From Novispirillum itersonii (GTDB taxonomy: Bacteria; Pseudomonadota; Alphaproteobacteria; Rhodospirillales; Rhodospirillaceae), in NCBI RefSeq assembly GCF_014205675.1, contig NZ_JACIIX010000002.1:1-64000 (forward strand): a DNA stretch of 64,000 nucleotides. The letters run 5' to 3'. Positions 41,704-51,448 of this stretch are shown in pieces. Numbering within the stretch: the stretch's first letter is position 1; each line of letters begins with the position of its first letter. A model generated the notes under the pieces. It searched no databases and was not told where the DNA came from. It saw only the letters and a list, made by a program, of their open reading frames with translations. A program made the translations under genes and the position numbers.

Positions 41704-41780
41704 TGGTCGGAGTGAGAGGATTCGAACCTCCGGCCCCTGCCTCCCGAAGACAGTGCTCTACCAGGCTGAGCTACACTCCG
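41704..41780 (-). tRNA. tRNA-Pro(CGG), copy 1
   Basis: Read on the minus strand the 77 nt fold as a full cloverleaf: acceptor CGGAGTG/CACTCCG, D arm GCTC-GAGC, anticodon stem CTGTC/GGCAG with loop TTCGGGA (anticodon CGG), T arm with TTCGAAT, and encoded CCA at the 3' end (41704-41706). Confidence 0.95.
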
Positions 41781-41946
41781 GTATCGTGATTTCCGTCTGA
41801 TCATTCAGTATTGCAACCGATTGATCTGGCGGATTTTTATGTCTCGTTGCCGTGAACGGCGTCGAGGGCGGCTTTATACCGCTCCGGTATCGGGAACGCA
41901 AGAGGAGCTTTGCCCCGACGGTAATATTTCTGGTCAGATCAAACAA

Positions 41947-41979
41947 AAACCCCGCCAAGCCGAAGACTTGACGGGGTTA
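41947..41979 (-). terminator. Terminator of the second tRNA-Pro
   Basis: Same hairpin as at 41669-41700 (AACCCCG/CGGGGTT), followed on the minus strand by TTTTTG. Confidence 0.85.
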
Positions 41980-41981
41980 AT

Positions 41982-42058
41982 TGGTCGGAGTGAGAGGATT
42001 CGAACCTCCGGCCCCTGCCTCCCGAAGACAGTGCTCTACCAGGCTGAGCTACACTCCG
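41982..42058 (-). tRNA. tRNA-Pro(CGG), copy 2
   Basis: Identical in its 77 nt to the copy at 41704-41780, including anticodon CGG and encoded CCA. It lies 278 bp from the first copy as part of a tandem duplication. Confidence 0.95.
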
Positions 42059-42243
42059 GTATCGGGATTTCCGTCTGACCGTTCAGTTTTGCAACCAATT
42101 GATCCGGCGGATTTTTATGTCTCTCTGCCGTGAACGGCGTCGAGGGCGGCTTTATACCGCCCTGATCCGGTGGGTGCAAGAGTCTTTTTCAGTTTTTTTA
42201 AACCGGGCGTCTCTTTTGCCCCCGGGAGGGGCCGAAAAGCAAA

Positions 42244-42267
42244 ACCCCCGCCGGAAGGGGCGGGGGT
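42244..42267 (-). terminator. Terminator of the polyprenyl synthase gene
   Basis: A 9-bp perfect stem (ACCCCCGCC with GGCGGGGGT), 6-nt loop, followed on the minus strand by TTTGCTTTT. Confidence 0.88.
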
Positions 42268-42272
42268 GTCTG

Positions 42273-43301
42273 TCAGTAGGCGCGTTCGATGCAGAAATCG
42301 ACGATCCCGATCAGGGACTGTTTCATCGGTCCGTCAGGGAACTGGTCAAGGCTGGCCTTGGCGGCATCGCCATAGGCGCGGGCGCGGTCGATGGTGGCCT
42401 GAAGGGTGCCATATTTTTCCATCAGGCGCATGGCGTCCGGCAGATCGTCGTCGGTCTGTTCCAGCGCTTCCATGGTCCGGGCCCAGAAGGTGCGTTCCGC
42501 CTCATCGGCCTGCGCAACGGCAAGGATCACCGGCAGGGTGATCTTGCCCTCCCGGAAGTCGTCGCCGACGGTCTTGCCCAGCTTTTCCTGATTGGCGGAA
42601 TAGTCGAGGTAATCGTCCACCAGCTGGAAGGCGATGCCCAGAGCCATGCCGTAATCATGCAGGGCCTTGGCCGGGGATCCGGTCTTCCCGGCAACCTCGG
42701 CCCCGACCTGACAGGCGGCGGCGAACAGCTCGGCGGTTTTGCCCTGAATCACTTCCAGATAGGAGGCTTCGGTGGTGGCAATGTCGTTAGCGGTAATCAG
42801 CTGCTGCACTTCGCCTTCCGCAATCACGCGGGAGGCCCGGGAGAGAATCTCGAGAACCTTCAGGTTCCCCGGCTCCACCATCAGCTCAAACGCGCGGGAG
42901 AACAGGAAGTCACCGACCAGAACGCTCGGCTTGTTGCCGAACAGGGCGTTGGCGCTGGCCTGACCCCGCCGCAGCAGGCTTTCATCAACGACATCATCAT
43001 GCAGCAGGGTGGCGGTGTGGATGAATTCCACGCAGGTTGCCAGCTTGACGTGGTCATCGCCACGGTAGCCGCACAGGTCGGCGGCGGCCAGTGTCAGCAT
43101 CGGGCGCAGGCGCTTGCCGCCCGCCGCCACCAGATGCCCGGCCAGCTGCGGGATCAGCGCCACCGGGCTGTGCATGCGGGCAATGATGGTTTCGTTGACG
43201 CGCAGCATGTCGGCGGCCACCAGATCAACCAGCTGGTTGAGGGCGTCGGTTCCGGTAAGCGGGGCGGCGGAAACGGGGGCGGCAGAAACTGTGCTGGTCA
43301 C
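42273..43301 (-). CDS. ispB: All-trans polyprenyl (octaprenyl-type) diphosphate synthase
   Basis: The 342-residue protein has both Asp-rich motifs of chain-elongating prenyltransferases, LLHDDVVDES and FQLVDDYLDY, plus GGKRLRPMLTLAAADL and GKTAELFAAAC. It extends farnesyl diphosphate with isopentenyl diphosphate to make the quinone side chain; the exact chain length cannot be read by eye. The GTG at 43301 was chosen because CAGGATC lies about 10 nt before it and the usual length is met; upstream the frame is open but unlike any protein (Pro/Ile/Val repeats from a DNA repeat). Confidence 0.9.
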   Translation of the reverse strand: MTSTVSAAPVSAAPLTGTDALNQLVDLVAADMLRVNETIIARMHSPVALIPQLAGHLVAAGGKRLRPMLTLAAADLCGYRGDDHVKLATCVEFIHTATLLHDDVVDESLLRRGQASANALFGNKPSVLVGDFLFSRAFELMVEPGNLKVLEILSRASRVIAEGEVQQLITANDIATTEASYLEVIQGKTAELFAAACQVGAEVAGKTGSPAKALHDYGMALGIAFQLVDDYLDYSANQEKLGKTVGDDFREGKITLPVILAVAQADEAERTFWARTMEALEQTDDDLPDAMRLMEKYGTLQATIDRARAYGDAAKASLDQFPDGPMKQSLIGIVDFCIERAY

Positions 43302-43480
43302 GGCTGATCCTGATACAATAAACAGTACAGAGCGCCGCGCGGCCCGCAGAGACCCGGGCGTCCGGCGTCGGGAGAATAGGTTTGGCCCCCCGGTGCGGTC
43401 AAGCCGCAAAGCCATGACAGGGGCGTCGGGCCCGGAGTCGGTGCGGTTGTGACGGCGGATGGCCTCCCCCTGTGACCTTA

Positions 43481-43515
43481 TAGGCACAGGGATAGGCACA
43501 GGGATAGGCACAGGG
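43481..43515. repeat. 12-bp tandem repeat, about three units
   Basis: TAGGCACAGGGA occurs at 43481-43492 and 43493-43504, and again minus its last base at 43505-43515. It lies in the 303-bp gap between ispB and the DUF2007 gene, which otherwise shows no gene. It is upstream of both divergent genes, so slippage could change promoter spacing. Confidence 0.85.
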
Positions 43516-43604
43516 CCCCGGCATAACGGGCCGGTGCGGGGGCAGGATAGGGGCCGGAGTGAACCCCGGCGTTGTCGGGTGTGAAGCGGGGAGGAGGAGC
43601 GGAC

Positions 43605-43817
43605 ATGATCGAAATTCTGCGGACCAATGATGTGGTACTGCTCTCCGCGCTGGAGGTTGAACTGACGGTTAACCATATCGACACGGTGATCCTTGACGGC
43701 TGTTCCAGTGCCGCTTTCGGCGGGATCGGCATGGTTGCCCGCCGCCTGATGGTCCCTGCGGATCAGGAGCAGGAAGCCCGCCGGGTCTATTCGGACTTTA
43801 TGAAGGTCCATGGCTGA
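43605..43817 (+). CDS. DUF2007-type small protein
   Basis: The 70-residue product begins MIEILRTNDVVLLSALEVEL and has a short alpha/beta fold ending RRLMVPADQEQEARRVYSDF, the pattern of DUF2007 (putative signal-transducing, PII-like fold). The ATG at 43605 follows GAGGAGGAGC. It overlaps the methyltransferase gene by 8 nt and usually occurs beside such a gene and the polyprenyl synthase in alphaproteobacteria. The biochemical role is unknown. Confidence 0.82.
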   Translation: MIEILRTNDVVLLSALEVELTVNHIDTVILDGCSSAAFGGIGMVARRLMVPADQEQEARRVYSDFMKVHG

Positions 43818-44586
43818 TCCGGTGGACGACTCCGCGGTAACCCCCTGCACCCTGCTGGACGGGAGGGTGCAGCTGGTGCAGCCGGTGGATGGGTACCGGG
43901 TGGCGATTGACCCGGTGCTGCTGGCGGCCTGTGTCCCGGCGCTGGCGCAGGGGCGGGTGCTGGATGTCGGCGTCGGCACCGGGGCGGCGCTCGGCTGTGT
44001 TCTCGCCCGCTGCCCGGAGATCCGGGGGACCGGGCTGGAGATCTATCCCCCGCATGCGGCGCTGGCCCGGCGGATGCTGGCCCTGAACAGTTGGACCGAG
44101 CGGGCCGGGGTGGTGGAGGGCGATGTCACCGCCCGCCCGGCCCCGGTGCCCGGCAGTGCCTTTGACTGGGTCATCACCAATCCCCCCTATCATGGTCCGG
44201 GGACGGTCCCCTCCGATGCCGGACGGGCCGGAGCCCATATGGAAGCGGTGCCGCTGGCGCAGTGGCTGGCCTTCTGTGTCCGCTGTCTGGCCCCGCAGGG
44301 GCAGGTGGCGGTGGTGCACCGGGCCGACCGGACCGGCGATATTCTGGCCGCCCTGTCAGCGGAAGGGAAGGTCGGGGCCCTGACCGTCATTCCCCTGTGG
44401 CCGAAGCCCGGGGTGGCGGCCAAACGGGTGCTGATCACCGGCCGCAAGGGCAGCCGTGCCCCGCTGACCCTGCATCCCGGTGTGGTGCTGCATCATCCGG
44501 ATGGCTCTTTCACCGCTGAGGCAGAACAGATTCTGCGGGGGGGCGGTGGCGTTCCTAAGTTGACGGACCGGGGGGCGGGCGGCTAG
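43810..44586 (+). CDS. TrmN6-like SAM-dependent methyltransferase
   Basis: The 258-residue protein has the SAM-binding loop [18 protein letters not shown] (about residues 49-66), an acidic residue ending the next strand ([11 protein letters not shown]), and the catalytic NPPY motif ([12 protein letters not shown], about residue 122) of N6-adenine methyltransferases. Family members modify A37 of tRNA1(Val) in E. coli; the exact RNA substrate here is inferred. It starts 8 nt inside the preceding gene, indicating coupling. Confidence 0.82.
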   Translation: MADPVDDSAVTPCTLLDGRVQLVQPVDGYRVAIDPVLLAACVPALAQGRVLDVGVGTGAALGCVLARCPEIRGTGLEIYPPHAALARRMLALNSWTERAGVVEGDVTARPAPVPGSAFDWVITNPPYHGPGTVPSDAGRAGAHMEAVPLAQWLAFCVRCLAPQGQVAVVHRADRTGDILAALSAEGKVGALTVIPLWPKPGVAAKRVLITGRKGSRAPLTLHPGVVLHHPDGSFTAEAEQILRGGGGVPKLTDRGAGG

Positions 44587-44638
44587 CTTTCAGCCCAGTC
44601 TTTATTTCCTTCATATCCAGTCAGACGGAACCGTCTCC

Positions 44639-45526
44639 ATGGCCGACGCCAAGCCGAAGAGTTTTCAGCAGCTGATCCTGACGCTCCAGCAGTTCTGGGC
44701 CGATCAGGGGTGCGTGATCCTACAGCCCTATGACATGGAAGTCGGCGCGGGGACCTTTCACCCGGCCACCACCCTGCGGGCACTGGGTCCGGAGCGCTGG
44801 AACGCGGCCTATGTGCAGCCGTCGCGCCGCCCGACCGATGGCCGGTATGGGGAAAACCCGAACCGCCTCCAGCATTATTACCAGTTTCAGGTGATCATGA
44901 AGCCGTCGCCTGAAAACATTCAGGAGCTGTATCTGGATTCCCTGCGGGCGCTGGGGATTGATCCGCTTCAGCACGATATCCGCTTTGTCGAGGACGACTG
45001 GGAAAGCCCGACGCTCGGCGCCTGGGGCCTTGGCTGGGAAGTGTGGTGTGACGGCATGGAAGTCACCCAGTTCACTTATTTCCAGCAGGTCGGCGGCTTT
45101 GAATGCAATCCGGTTCCGGCGGAAATCACCTACGGGCTGGAACGTCTGGCCATGTACATTCAGGGCGTTGAAAACGTCTATGACCTTGATTTCAACGGTC
45201 AGGGCGTCACCTACGGCGATGTGTTCAAGCAGGCCGAGGTCGAATATTCCCACCACAACTTCAGCCATGCCGACACCGACATGCTGTTGCAGCATTTCAA
45301 GGATGCCGAGGCCGAGTGCCAGTCCCTGCTGAAGGCCGGGCTGCCGCTGCCGGCCTATGACCAGTGCATCAAGGCTTCGCACCGCTTTAACCTGCTGGAC
45401 GCCCGCGGCGTCATCTCCGTCACCGAACGCGCCGCCTACATCGGGCGGGTGCGGGCGCTGGCCAAGGGGTGCTGTGAAGGCTGGCTGGCCGCGCGCGGCC
45501 ATCTCGACCAGCAGGCGGAAGGATAA
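44639..45526 (+). CDS. glyQ: Glycyl-tRNA synthetase alpha subunit
   Basis: The 295-residue product carries the class II catalytic core of bacterial Gly[58 protein letters not shown], and [20 protein letters not shown]. It pairs with GlyS in an alpha2beta2 enzyme charging tRNA-Gly. The length equals that of other GlyQ proteins. glyS starts 5 nt after the stop. A short inverted repeat (AGACGG-AA-CCGTCT) lies just upstream of the ATG. Confidence 0.97.
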   Translation: MADAKPKSFQQLILTLQQFWADQGCVILQPYDMEVGAGTFHPATTLRALGPERWNAAYVQPSRRPTDGRYGENPNRLQHYYQFQVIMKPSPENIQELYLDSLRALGIDPLQHDIRFVEDDWESPTLGAWGLGWEVWCDGMEVTQFTYFQQVGGFECNPVPAEITYGLERLAMYIQGVENVYDLDFNGQGVTYGDVFKQAEVEYSHHNFSHADTDMLLQHFKDAEAECQSLLKAGLPLPAYDQCIKASHRFNLLDARGVISVTERAAYIGRVRALAKGCCEGWLAARGHLDQQAEG

Positions 45527-45531
45527 GACCA

Positions 45532-47598
45532 ATGACCAAATCTCTGCTGCTGGAACTGCTGTCCGAAGAAATCCCTGCCCGTATGCAGGCGGGGGCCGCC
45601 GAGGCTCTCGACCGTCTGGTCCGCGACGGGCTGGCCAAGGCCGGGTTCGACGGGCTGGCGGGCAAAACCTATGTCACCCCGCGCCGTCTGGTGCTGACCC
45701 TCGACGGTCTGCCCGACGCCACCCCGGATGTGTCGGAAGAACGCCGGGGCCCGCGTGCCGATGCGCCGGAAAAGGCGCTTCAGGGCTTCCTGACCGCCAA
45801 TAACGTGACGCTGGACCAGTGTGAACGCCGCGAAACCCCGAAGGGGACCTTCCTGTTCGTCACCGTCGAGACCAAGGGCCGCCCGACGGTCGAGGTGCTG
45901 AAGGATGTGATTGAAGGGGCGCTGGCCGCCTTCCCGTGGCCGAAATCCATGCGCTGGGCCGATAAGCCGCAGCGCTGGGTGCGCCCGTTGCAGTCGATCC
46001 TGTGCCTGTTCGGGGAAGAGGTGGTGCCGGTGTCGTTTGCCAACCGCGTGGCGGGCAACACCACCCGGGGCCACCGCTTCCATGGGCCGGAAACGGTCTC
46101 TGTCTCCGGCTTTGCGGATTACGCCGCCAGGCTGCGCAATGCGAAGGTCCGCCTTGATCCGGAAGAACGGATGGAGCTGATCGCCGGGGAAGCGATCCGT
46201 CTGGCCGAGGGCAAGGGCGTGACCGTGAAGCCCGATGAAGGGCTGCTGCGCGAGGTGGCGGGGCTGGTCGAATGGCCGGTGCTGCTGATGGGCCGCATCG
46301 ACGATGCTTTCATGGATGTGCCGGGCGAAGTGCTGTCAACCTCCATGCGGGCGCACCAGAAGTATTTCTCCACCCTGAAGGCCGATGGCACGCTGGCCCC
46401 GTACTTCATCGTCGTGTCGAACATGATCACCGATGACAACGGTGCCCGGATCATTGCCGGGAACGAGCGCGTGCTGCGCGCCCGTCTGTCCGATGCCAAG
46501 TTCTTCTGGGATCAGGACCGCAAACAGCGCCTCGACAGCCGGGTGGACAAGCTGAAAGAGCGTATTTTCCATGCCAGACTCGGCACCGACTTTGAAAAGG
46601 TCGAACGCATCCGGGCTCTGGCGGCGGTGATCGCCAAGGCCACCGGTGCCGATGCGGCGCAGGTGGACCGGGCGGCGGTGCTGGCCAAGGCTGACCTCTC
46701 CACCGGCATGGTCGGGGAATTCCCCGAGCTGCAAGGGGTGATGGGCCGCTACTACGCCCGCAACGATGGCGAAGCTGAAGCGGTGGCGGAAGCCATTGCC
46801 GATCACTACAGCCCGCTCGGGCCGTCGGACCGCTGCCCGACCGCGCCGGTATCGGTGTGTGTGGCGCTGGCCGACAAGATTGATACCCTCGCCGGGTTCT
46901 GGGGCATCGGCGAAAAGCCGACCGGATCGAAGGATCCGTTTGCCCTGCGCCGGGCCGCGCTGGGGGTGATCCGCCTGATTCTGGAAAACGGTCTGCGCCT
47001 GCCGCTGCTGCCGGTGTTTTCGGCGGCCGTCGCCGGGCACACCGCCGCCTTCAGTGCCGACAAGGCCGCCATTCCGGGCGACCTTCTGGAGTTCTTCGCC
47101 GACCGCCTGAAGGTGTTCCTGAAGGAACAGGGCGTGCGGCACGACCTGATCTCGGCGGTGTTCGCGCTGGGCGGGGAAGATGATCTGGTCCGCCTGCTGA
47201 AGCGGGTTCAGGCCCTGTCCGGTCTGCTGGGCAGCGAAGACGGTGCCAACCTTCTGGCCGCCTACCGCCGGGCGATGAACATCGTCCGGATTGAGGACAA
47301 GAAGGATGGTCCGCACGATGGCGCGGCGGATGCCGCCGTGCTGGCGCTGGACGAGGAAAAGGCCCTGCATGCCACCCTGTCGGCGATCACCCCGCAGGTT
47401 TCCGCCGCTCTGACGGCAGAGGACTTCGAGGCGGCGATGACGGCCCTGAGCGGTCTGCGTGGCCCGGTTGATGCCTTCTTCGAAAAGGTGACGGTCAATG
47501 CCGAGGATCCCGCCCTGCGCCGCAACCGCCTGAGGCTGCTGTCGGCCATTGGCGCGGTGATGGGGCAGATTGCCGACTTCGCCAAAGTCGAGGGATAA
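45532..47598 (+). CDS. glyS: Glycyl-tRNA synthetase beta subunit
   Basis: The 688-residue protein begins [20 protein letters not shown] and contains the family stretch [25 protein letters not shown] and the HD-like region around [20 protein letters not shown], with a C-terminal anticodon-binding region. It binds tRNA-Gly for the GlyQ catalytic subunit. The normal GlyS length is 685-690. It follows glyQ by 5 nt and ends at a strong terminator. Confidence 0.97.
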   Translation: MTKSLLLELLSEEIPARMQAGAAEALDRLVRDGLAKAGFDGLAGKTYVTPRRLVLTLDGLPDATPDVSEERRGPRADAPEKALQGFLTANNVTLDQCERRETPKGTFLFVTVETKGRPTVEVLKDVIEGALAAFPWPKSMRWADKPQRWVRPLQSILCLFGEEVVPVSFANRVAGNTTRGHRFHGPETVSVSGFADYAARLRNAKVRLDPEERMELIAGEAIRLAEGKGVTVKPDEGLLREVAGLVEWPVLLMGRIDDAFMDVPGEVLSTSMRAHQKYFSTLKADGTLAPYFIVVSNMITDDNGARIIAGNERVLRARLSDAKFFWDQDRKQRLDSRVDKLKERIFHARLGTDFEKVERIRALAAVIAKATGADAAQVDRAAVLAKADLSTGMVGEFPELQGVMGRYYARNDGEAEAVAEAIADHYSPLGPSDRCPTAPVSVCVALADKIDTLAGFWGIGEKPTGSKDPFALRRAALGVIRLILENGLRLPLLPVFSAAVAGHTAAFSADKAAIPGDLLEFFADRLKVFLKEQGVRHDLISAVFALGGEDDLVRLLKRVQALSGLLGSEDGANLLAAYRRAMNIVRIEDKKDGPHDGAADAAVLALDEEKALHATLSAITPQVSAALTAEDFEAAMTALSGLRGPVDAFFEKVTVNAEDPALRRNRLRLLSAIGAVMGQIADFAKVEG

Positions 47599-47605
47599 GG
47601 TCTGA

Positions 47606-47636
47606 TGGCCGGGGCGGCGTGCCCCGGCCATTGTTC
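47606..47636 (+). terminator. Terminator of glyQS
   Basis: A perfect 10-bp stem (TGGCCGGGGC with GCCCCGGCCA) and 5-nt loop followed by TTGTTCC, 8 nt after glyS. Confidence 0.85.
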
Positions 47637-47767
47637 CATCCGGGGGCCGCAGCACCAAGGTTCTGTTGCGGGGTGATGCCCCGGGTCCTGAAGATTTGAT
47701 GTGTCGCATCGGTTTACGCAAAACCGGACTCCACTTTTGCGTCCGATGCTCTAATGAGGAAACAGAC

Positions 47768-50446
47768 ATGTCCAAGTGGGTTTACACGTTCGGGGATGGC
47801 CGCGCTGAAGGGCGGGCCGAGATGAAGAACCTTCTGGGGGGGAAGGGTGCCAATCTGGCGGAAATGTCCGCCATTGGTCTGCCGGTGCCTGCCGGGTTTA
47901 CCATCACGACCGAAGTCTGCACCCACTATTACGCCAATGGCCGCCAGTATCCGGCGGAGCTGACCGCCGCCGTCGAGGCCGGGATTGCCCATATCGAACA
48001 GATCATGGGGGCCGGGTTTGGCAATGCGACCAACCCCTTGCTGGTGTCGGTCCGTTCCGGGGCGCGGGCGTCGATGCCGGGCATGATGGACACTGTGCTG
48101 AACCTTGGCCTGAACGATGTCACCGTCGCCGGGCTGATCGCCTCTTCCGGCGATGCCCGCTTCGGCTGGGACAGCTACCGCCGCTTCATCCAGATGTATT
48201 CCGACGTGGTGCTGGGCATCGACCATCATCACTTCGAGGAACTGCTGGAAGACCTGAAGTCTGACCGCGGCTATGATCTTGATACCGAGCTTCAGGCCGA
48301 TGACTGGAAGGAACTGGTCTCCGCCTATAAGGGCAAGGTGCAGGAAAAGCTGGGCCGCCCGTTCCCCGATGATCCGCGCGAACAGCTGTGGGGCGCGGTC
48401 GGGGCGGTGTTCTCCAGCTGGATGAACCAGCGGGCGATCACCTACCGCCGTCTGCATGACATTCCGGAAAGCTGGGGCACCGCCGTCAACGTGCAGGCGA
48501 TGGTGTTCGGCAATATGGGGGATGACTGCGCCACCGGCGTTGCCTTCACCCGCGATCCGTCCACCGGCGAGAATGTGTTCTACGGCGAATATCTGATCAA
48601 CGCGCAGGGCGAGGACGTGGTGGCGGGTATCCGCACCCCGCAGCACCTGACCGTGGTCGGCAAGGACCGCAACCATTCCACCCTTCCGGCGATGGAAGAG
48701 GCGATGCCGGAGATGTTCGCCGAACTCGACCGCATCCGCCATGTGCTGGAAAAGCACTACCGCGATATGCAGGACATGGAATTCACCATCCAGCGCAACA
48801 AGCTGTGGATGCTCCAGACCCGCAACGGCAAGCGCACCTCCGCTGCCGCGCTGAAGATCGCCATCGATTTCGCCCACGAAGGGCTGATCTCGCATCAGGA
48901 AGCGGTGCTGCGCGTTGATCCGGCCCAGCTGGACCAGCTGCTTCACCCGATGCTGGACCCCAATGCCCCGCGCACCATCCTGACCACCGGCCTGCCCGCC
49001 AGTCCGGGGGCGGCTTCCGGCCGGGTGGTCTTCACCGCCGAAGACGCGGAAGACTGGGCCCGCCGGGGGGAAAAGGTGATTCTGGTCCGCATCGAGACCA
49101 GCCCGGAAGACATCGGCGGCATGCATGTGGCGGAAGGCATCCTGACCTCCCGTGGTGGCATGACCAGCCACGCCGCCGTGGTGGCGCGCGGCATGGGCCG
49201 CCCCTGCGTCGCCGGGGCGGGCAGCGTGCGGATCAACTACGCCGAGAAGGTGATGACCATTCTCGGCCGGGAGATCAAGGAAGGGGACACCGTCACCCTT
49301 GACGGGTCCTCGGGGCAGGTGATTGCCGGCGAAGTGCCGACCATCCAGCCGGAGCTGACCGGCGATTTCGGCACCCTGATGGAATGGGCGGACGCGGTGC
49401 GCCGCCTGAAGGTGCGCGCCAATGCCGAAACCCCGACCGATGCCCGCACAGCGCGGTCCTTCGGCGCGGAAGGCATCGGCCTGTGCCGCACCGAGCATAT
49501 GTTCTTTGACCCCAAGCGCATCATCCACGTCCGCCAGATGATTCTGGCGCAGGATGAAGCCGGGCGGCGTCAGGCGCTGGACAAGCTGCTGCCGTACCAG
49601 CGTGAGGATTTTGTCGAGCTGTTCACCATCATGCAGGGCCTGCCGGTGACGATCCGCCTGCTCGATCCGCCGCTGCATGAATTCCTGCCGCATACCGAAG
49701 AGGATATGCGCGAGGTGGCCGAGGCCGCCGGGGTGGATGTCAAGGCGGTGCGCTCCGCCGCCATCGCCCTGTCGGAAAGCAACCCGATGCTGGGTCACCG
49801 CGGCTGCCGTCTGGGCGTGACCTATCCGGAAATCTACGAGATGCAGGCGATTGCCATCTTCGAGGCGGCGGTTCAGGCTTCCAAGGCCACCGGGCAGACC
49901 GTGGTGCCGGAAATCATGATCCCGCTGGTGGCGACCCGCCGGGAACTGGACCTGATGAAGGTGGTGGTCGATGCGGCGGCATCGAAGGTTTTCGGGGCCA
50001 CCGGGGTTACGCTGGACTATGCGGTCGGCACTATGATCGAGCTGCCGCGCGCGGCCCTGCGTGCCGGGGAAATCGCTGAAAGTGCCGAGTTCTTCAGCTT
50101 TGGCACCAACGACCTGACCCAGACCACGCTGGGGATTTCCCGCGACGACTCCGCTCACTTCCTGGAGACCTATCAGCGGAAGGGGATCTATGAAAAGGAC
50201 CCGTTCGCCTCGCTGGATCAGGAAGGCGTCGGCGAACTGGTGCAGATTGCCGCCGAACGTGGCCGCAAGACCCGCGCCGGGCTGAAGCTGGGCATCTGCG
50301 GGGAACATGGCGGCGATCCGGCTTCCATCCACTTCTGCGAACAGACCGGGCTGGATTATGTGTCCTGCTCGCCGTTCCGGGTGCCGATTGCCCGTCTGGC
50401 TGCCGCACAGGCGGCACTGGGCAAGGCGGCGGAAGGGCAGAAGTAA
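47768..50446 (+). CDS. ppdK: Pyruvate, phosphate dikinase
   Basis: The 892-residue enzyme begins KWVYTFGDGRAEGRAEMKNL and LLGGKGANLAEM (ATP-grasp domain), has the swivelling phosphohistidine domain with GGMTSHAAVVARGMGRPCVA, and a C-terminal PEP-binding barrel with LLDPPLHEFLPH, GHRGCRLGVTYPEIYEMQA and FSFGTNDLTQTTLG. It interconverts pyruvate + ATP + phosphate with PEP + AMP + pyrophosphate. The ATG at 47768 follows GAGGAAACAG. The MeaB-like GTPase gene begins one base after the stop. Confidence 0.97.
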   Translation: MSKWVYTFGDGRAEGRAEMKNLLGGKGANLAEMSAIGLPVPAGFTITTEVCTHYYANGRQYPAELTAAVEAGIAHIEQIMGAGFGNATNPLLVSVRSGARASMPGMMDTVLNLGLNDVTVAGLIASSGDARFGWDSYRRFIQMYSDVVLGIDHHHFEELLEDLKSDRGYDLDTELQADDWKELVSAYKGKVQEKLGRPFPDDPREQLWGAVGAVFSSWMNQRAITYRRLHDIPESWGTAVNVQAMVFGNMGDDCATGVAFTRDPSTGENVFYGEYLINAQGEDVVAGIRTPQHLTVVGKDRNHSTLPAMEEAMPEMFAELDRIRHVLEKHYRDMQDMEFTIQRNKLWMLQTRNGKRTSAAALKIAIDFAHEGLISHQEAVLRVDPAQLDQLLHPMLDPNAPRTILTTGLPASPGAASGRVVFTAEDAEDWARRGEKVILVRIETSPEDIGGMHVAEGILTSRGGMTSHAAVVARGMGRPCVAGAGSVRINYAEKVMTILGREIKEGDTVTLDGSSGQVIAGEVPTIQPELTGDFGTLMEWADAVRRLKVRANAETPTDARTARSFGAEGIGLCRTEHMFFDPKRIIHVRQMILAQDEAGRRQALDKLLPYQREDFVELFTIMQGLPVTIRLLDPPLHEFLPHTEEDMREVAEAAGVDVKAVRSAAIALSESNPMLGHRGCRLGVTYPEIYEMQAIAIFEAAVQASKATGQTVVPEIMIPLVATRRELDLMKVVVDAAASKVFGATGVTLDYAVGTMIELPRAALRAGEIAESAEFFSFGTNDLTQTTLGISRDDSAHFLETYQRKGIYEKDPFASLDQEGVGELVQIAAERGRKTRAGLKLGICGEHGGDPASIHFCEQTGLDYVSCSPFRVPIARLAAAQAALGKAAEGQK

Positions 50447-50447
50447 G

Positions 50448-51353
50448 ATGACGCTCGACGGGCTGAAGGGCGGCGGCAAGGCCGCCCTCGCCCGGGCGCT
50501 GGCCCGGATTGAGTCACAGCCGGAGGCCCCGGAGACGGCGGCCCTGCTGGCGGAGGCCTATCGCCAGCCCCGGGCCCATGTGGTCGGCATCACCGGTCCG
50601 CCGGGGGTGGGGAAGTCGACGCTGCTGAATGCGCTGATCACCGGCTGGCGGAAACGCGGCCGGACGGTCGGGGTGATTGCGGTGGATCCGTCCTCGCGGC
50701 GCTCCGGCGGGGCTTTGCTGGGCGACCGCACCCGCCTGAGCACGGACCCGGAGGATCAGGGGATTTTTGTCCGCTCGATGGCGGCGCGGGACCGTCTCGG
50801 CGGTCTGGCGGAACTGACCATCGGTGCCATGGTGCTGATGCGGGCGCTGTATGATGTGGTGCTGATCGAAACGGTCGGTGTCGGCCAGTCGGAAACCGAT
50901 GTGGTGCGGGTTGCCGATACGGTGATCTTCTGCGTTCAGCCCGGCTCCGGCGACAGTCTTCAGTTCATGAAAGCCGGGATTGCCGAAATCCCGCACATCG
51001 TGCTGGTCACCAAGGCGGATATGGAGCGGGAAGCCCGCCGGGCCCGCGCTGATGTTGAGGGGGCGCTGTCGCTGTCGGAACAGGAAAGCGGCTGGGAAAT
51101 CCCGGTGCTGCTGGTGTCCTCGATGCGCGGCGACGGCCTCGACGAGGCGGTGGAGACCATCGACCGCCATGCTGCGGCGCAGGAACCCTACCGTGAGGCC
51201 CGCCGCCGGACGCAGGGCGAGGACTGGCTGCTGGAATTCGTGCGGGAACGCTTCGGCCGCGACGGGGTGCGCCGGGCCGGGACCCTGACCCTGCCGGGGG
51301 ACAGCGATCCCTTCACCCGGCTGGCCGACGTCTCGGCGCAGCTGGCCCGCTGA
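50448..51353 (+). CDS. meaB: MeaB/ArgK-type P-loop GTPase
   Basis: The 301-residue protein has the Walker A motif GITGPPGVGKSTLLNALI, the strand VIAVDPSSRRSGGALLGDRT, DVVLIETVGVGQSETDV and VLVTKADMERE (N/TKxD-type guanine motif). MeaB proteins chaperone and protect B12-dependent acyl-CoA mutases. No mutase gene is in this window, so the partner is elsewhere. The gene starts one base after ppdK, which suggests co-transcription with a central-carbon enzyme. The C-terminal dimerisation arm (TQGEDWLLEFVRERFGRDGV) is present. Confidence 0.9.
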   Translation: MTLDGLKGGGKAALARALARIESQPEAPETAALLAEAYRQPRAHVVGITGPPGVGKSTLLNALITGWRKRGRTVGVIAVDPSSRRSGGALLGDRTRLSTDPEDQGIFVRSMAARDRLGGLAELTIGAMVLMRALYDVVLIETVGVGQSETDVVRVADTVIFCVQPGSGDSLQFMKAGIAEIPHIVLVTKADMEREARRARADVEGALSLSEQESGWEIPVLLVSSMRGDGLDEAVETIDRHAAAQEPYREARRRTQGEDWLLEFVRERFGRDGVRRAGTLTLPGDSDPFTRLADVSAQLAR

Positions 51354-51448
51354 GACTCTTCCCGTCGGCCTTTGACGGCATGGGGCGGATCGGCTACGGT
51401 TCGCCCCCACGTCACCCACCACGCTTTCGCGAAACCGGATTCTGCCTG

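Larger units (their letters stand above)
41669..42160. repeat. Tandem duplication carrying two tRNA-Pro genes
   Basis: Units of about 214 bp at 41669-41882 and 41947-42160 repeat with a period of 278 bp. Each contains a terminator, a tRNA-Pro(CGG) gene and about 100 bp of upstream sequence. The tRNA parts are identical; the upstream parts differ at scattered bases, so the duplication is not brand new. Confidence 0.92.

Noticed and set aside
43481-43515. CRISPR-like direct repeats
   Set aside because: Units are adjacent without spacers and only 12 bp long; it is a simple tandem repeat. No CRISPR array or cas gene was seen anywhere in the window.
44587-44638. Glycine riboswitch or T-box before glyQ
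   Set aside because: Only about 50 nt separate glyQ from the previous gene and only a 6-bp inverted repeat is present, too small for either element.
47714-50479. Long open frame antisense to ppdK
   Set aside because: ppdK is unambiguous; the opposite frame has shadow composition and no ribosome-binding site.
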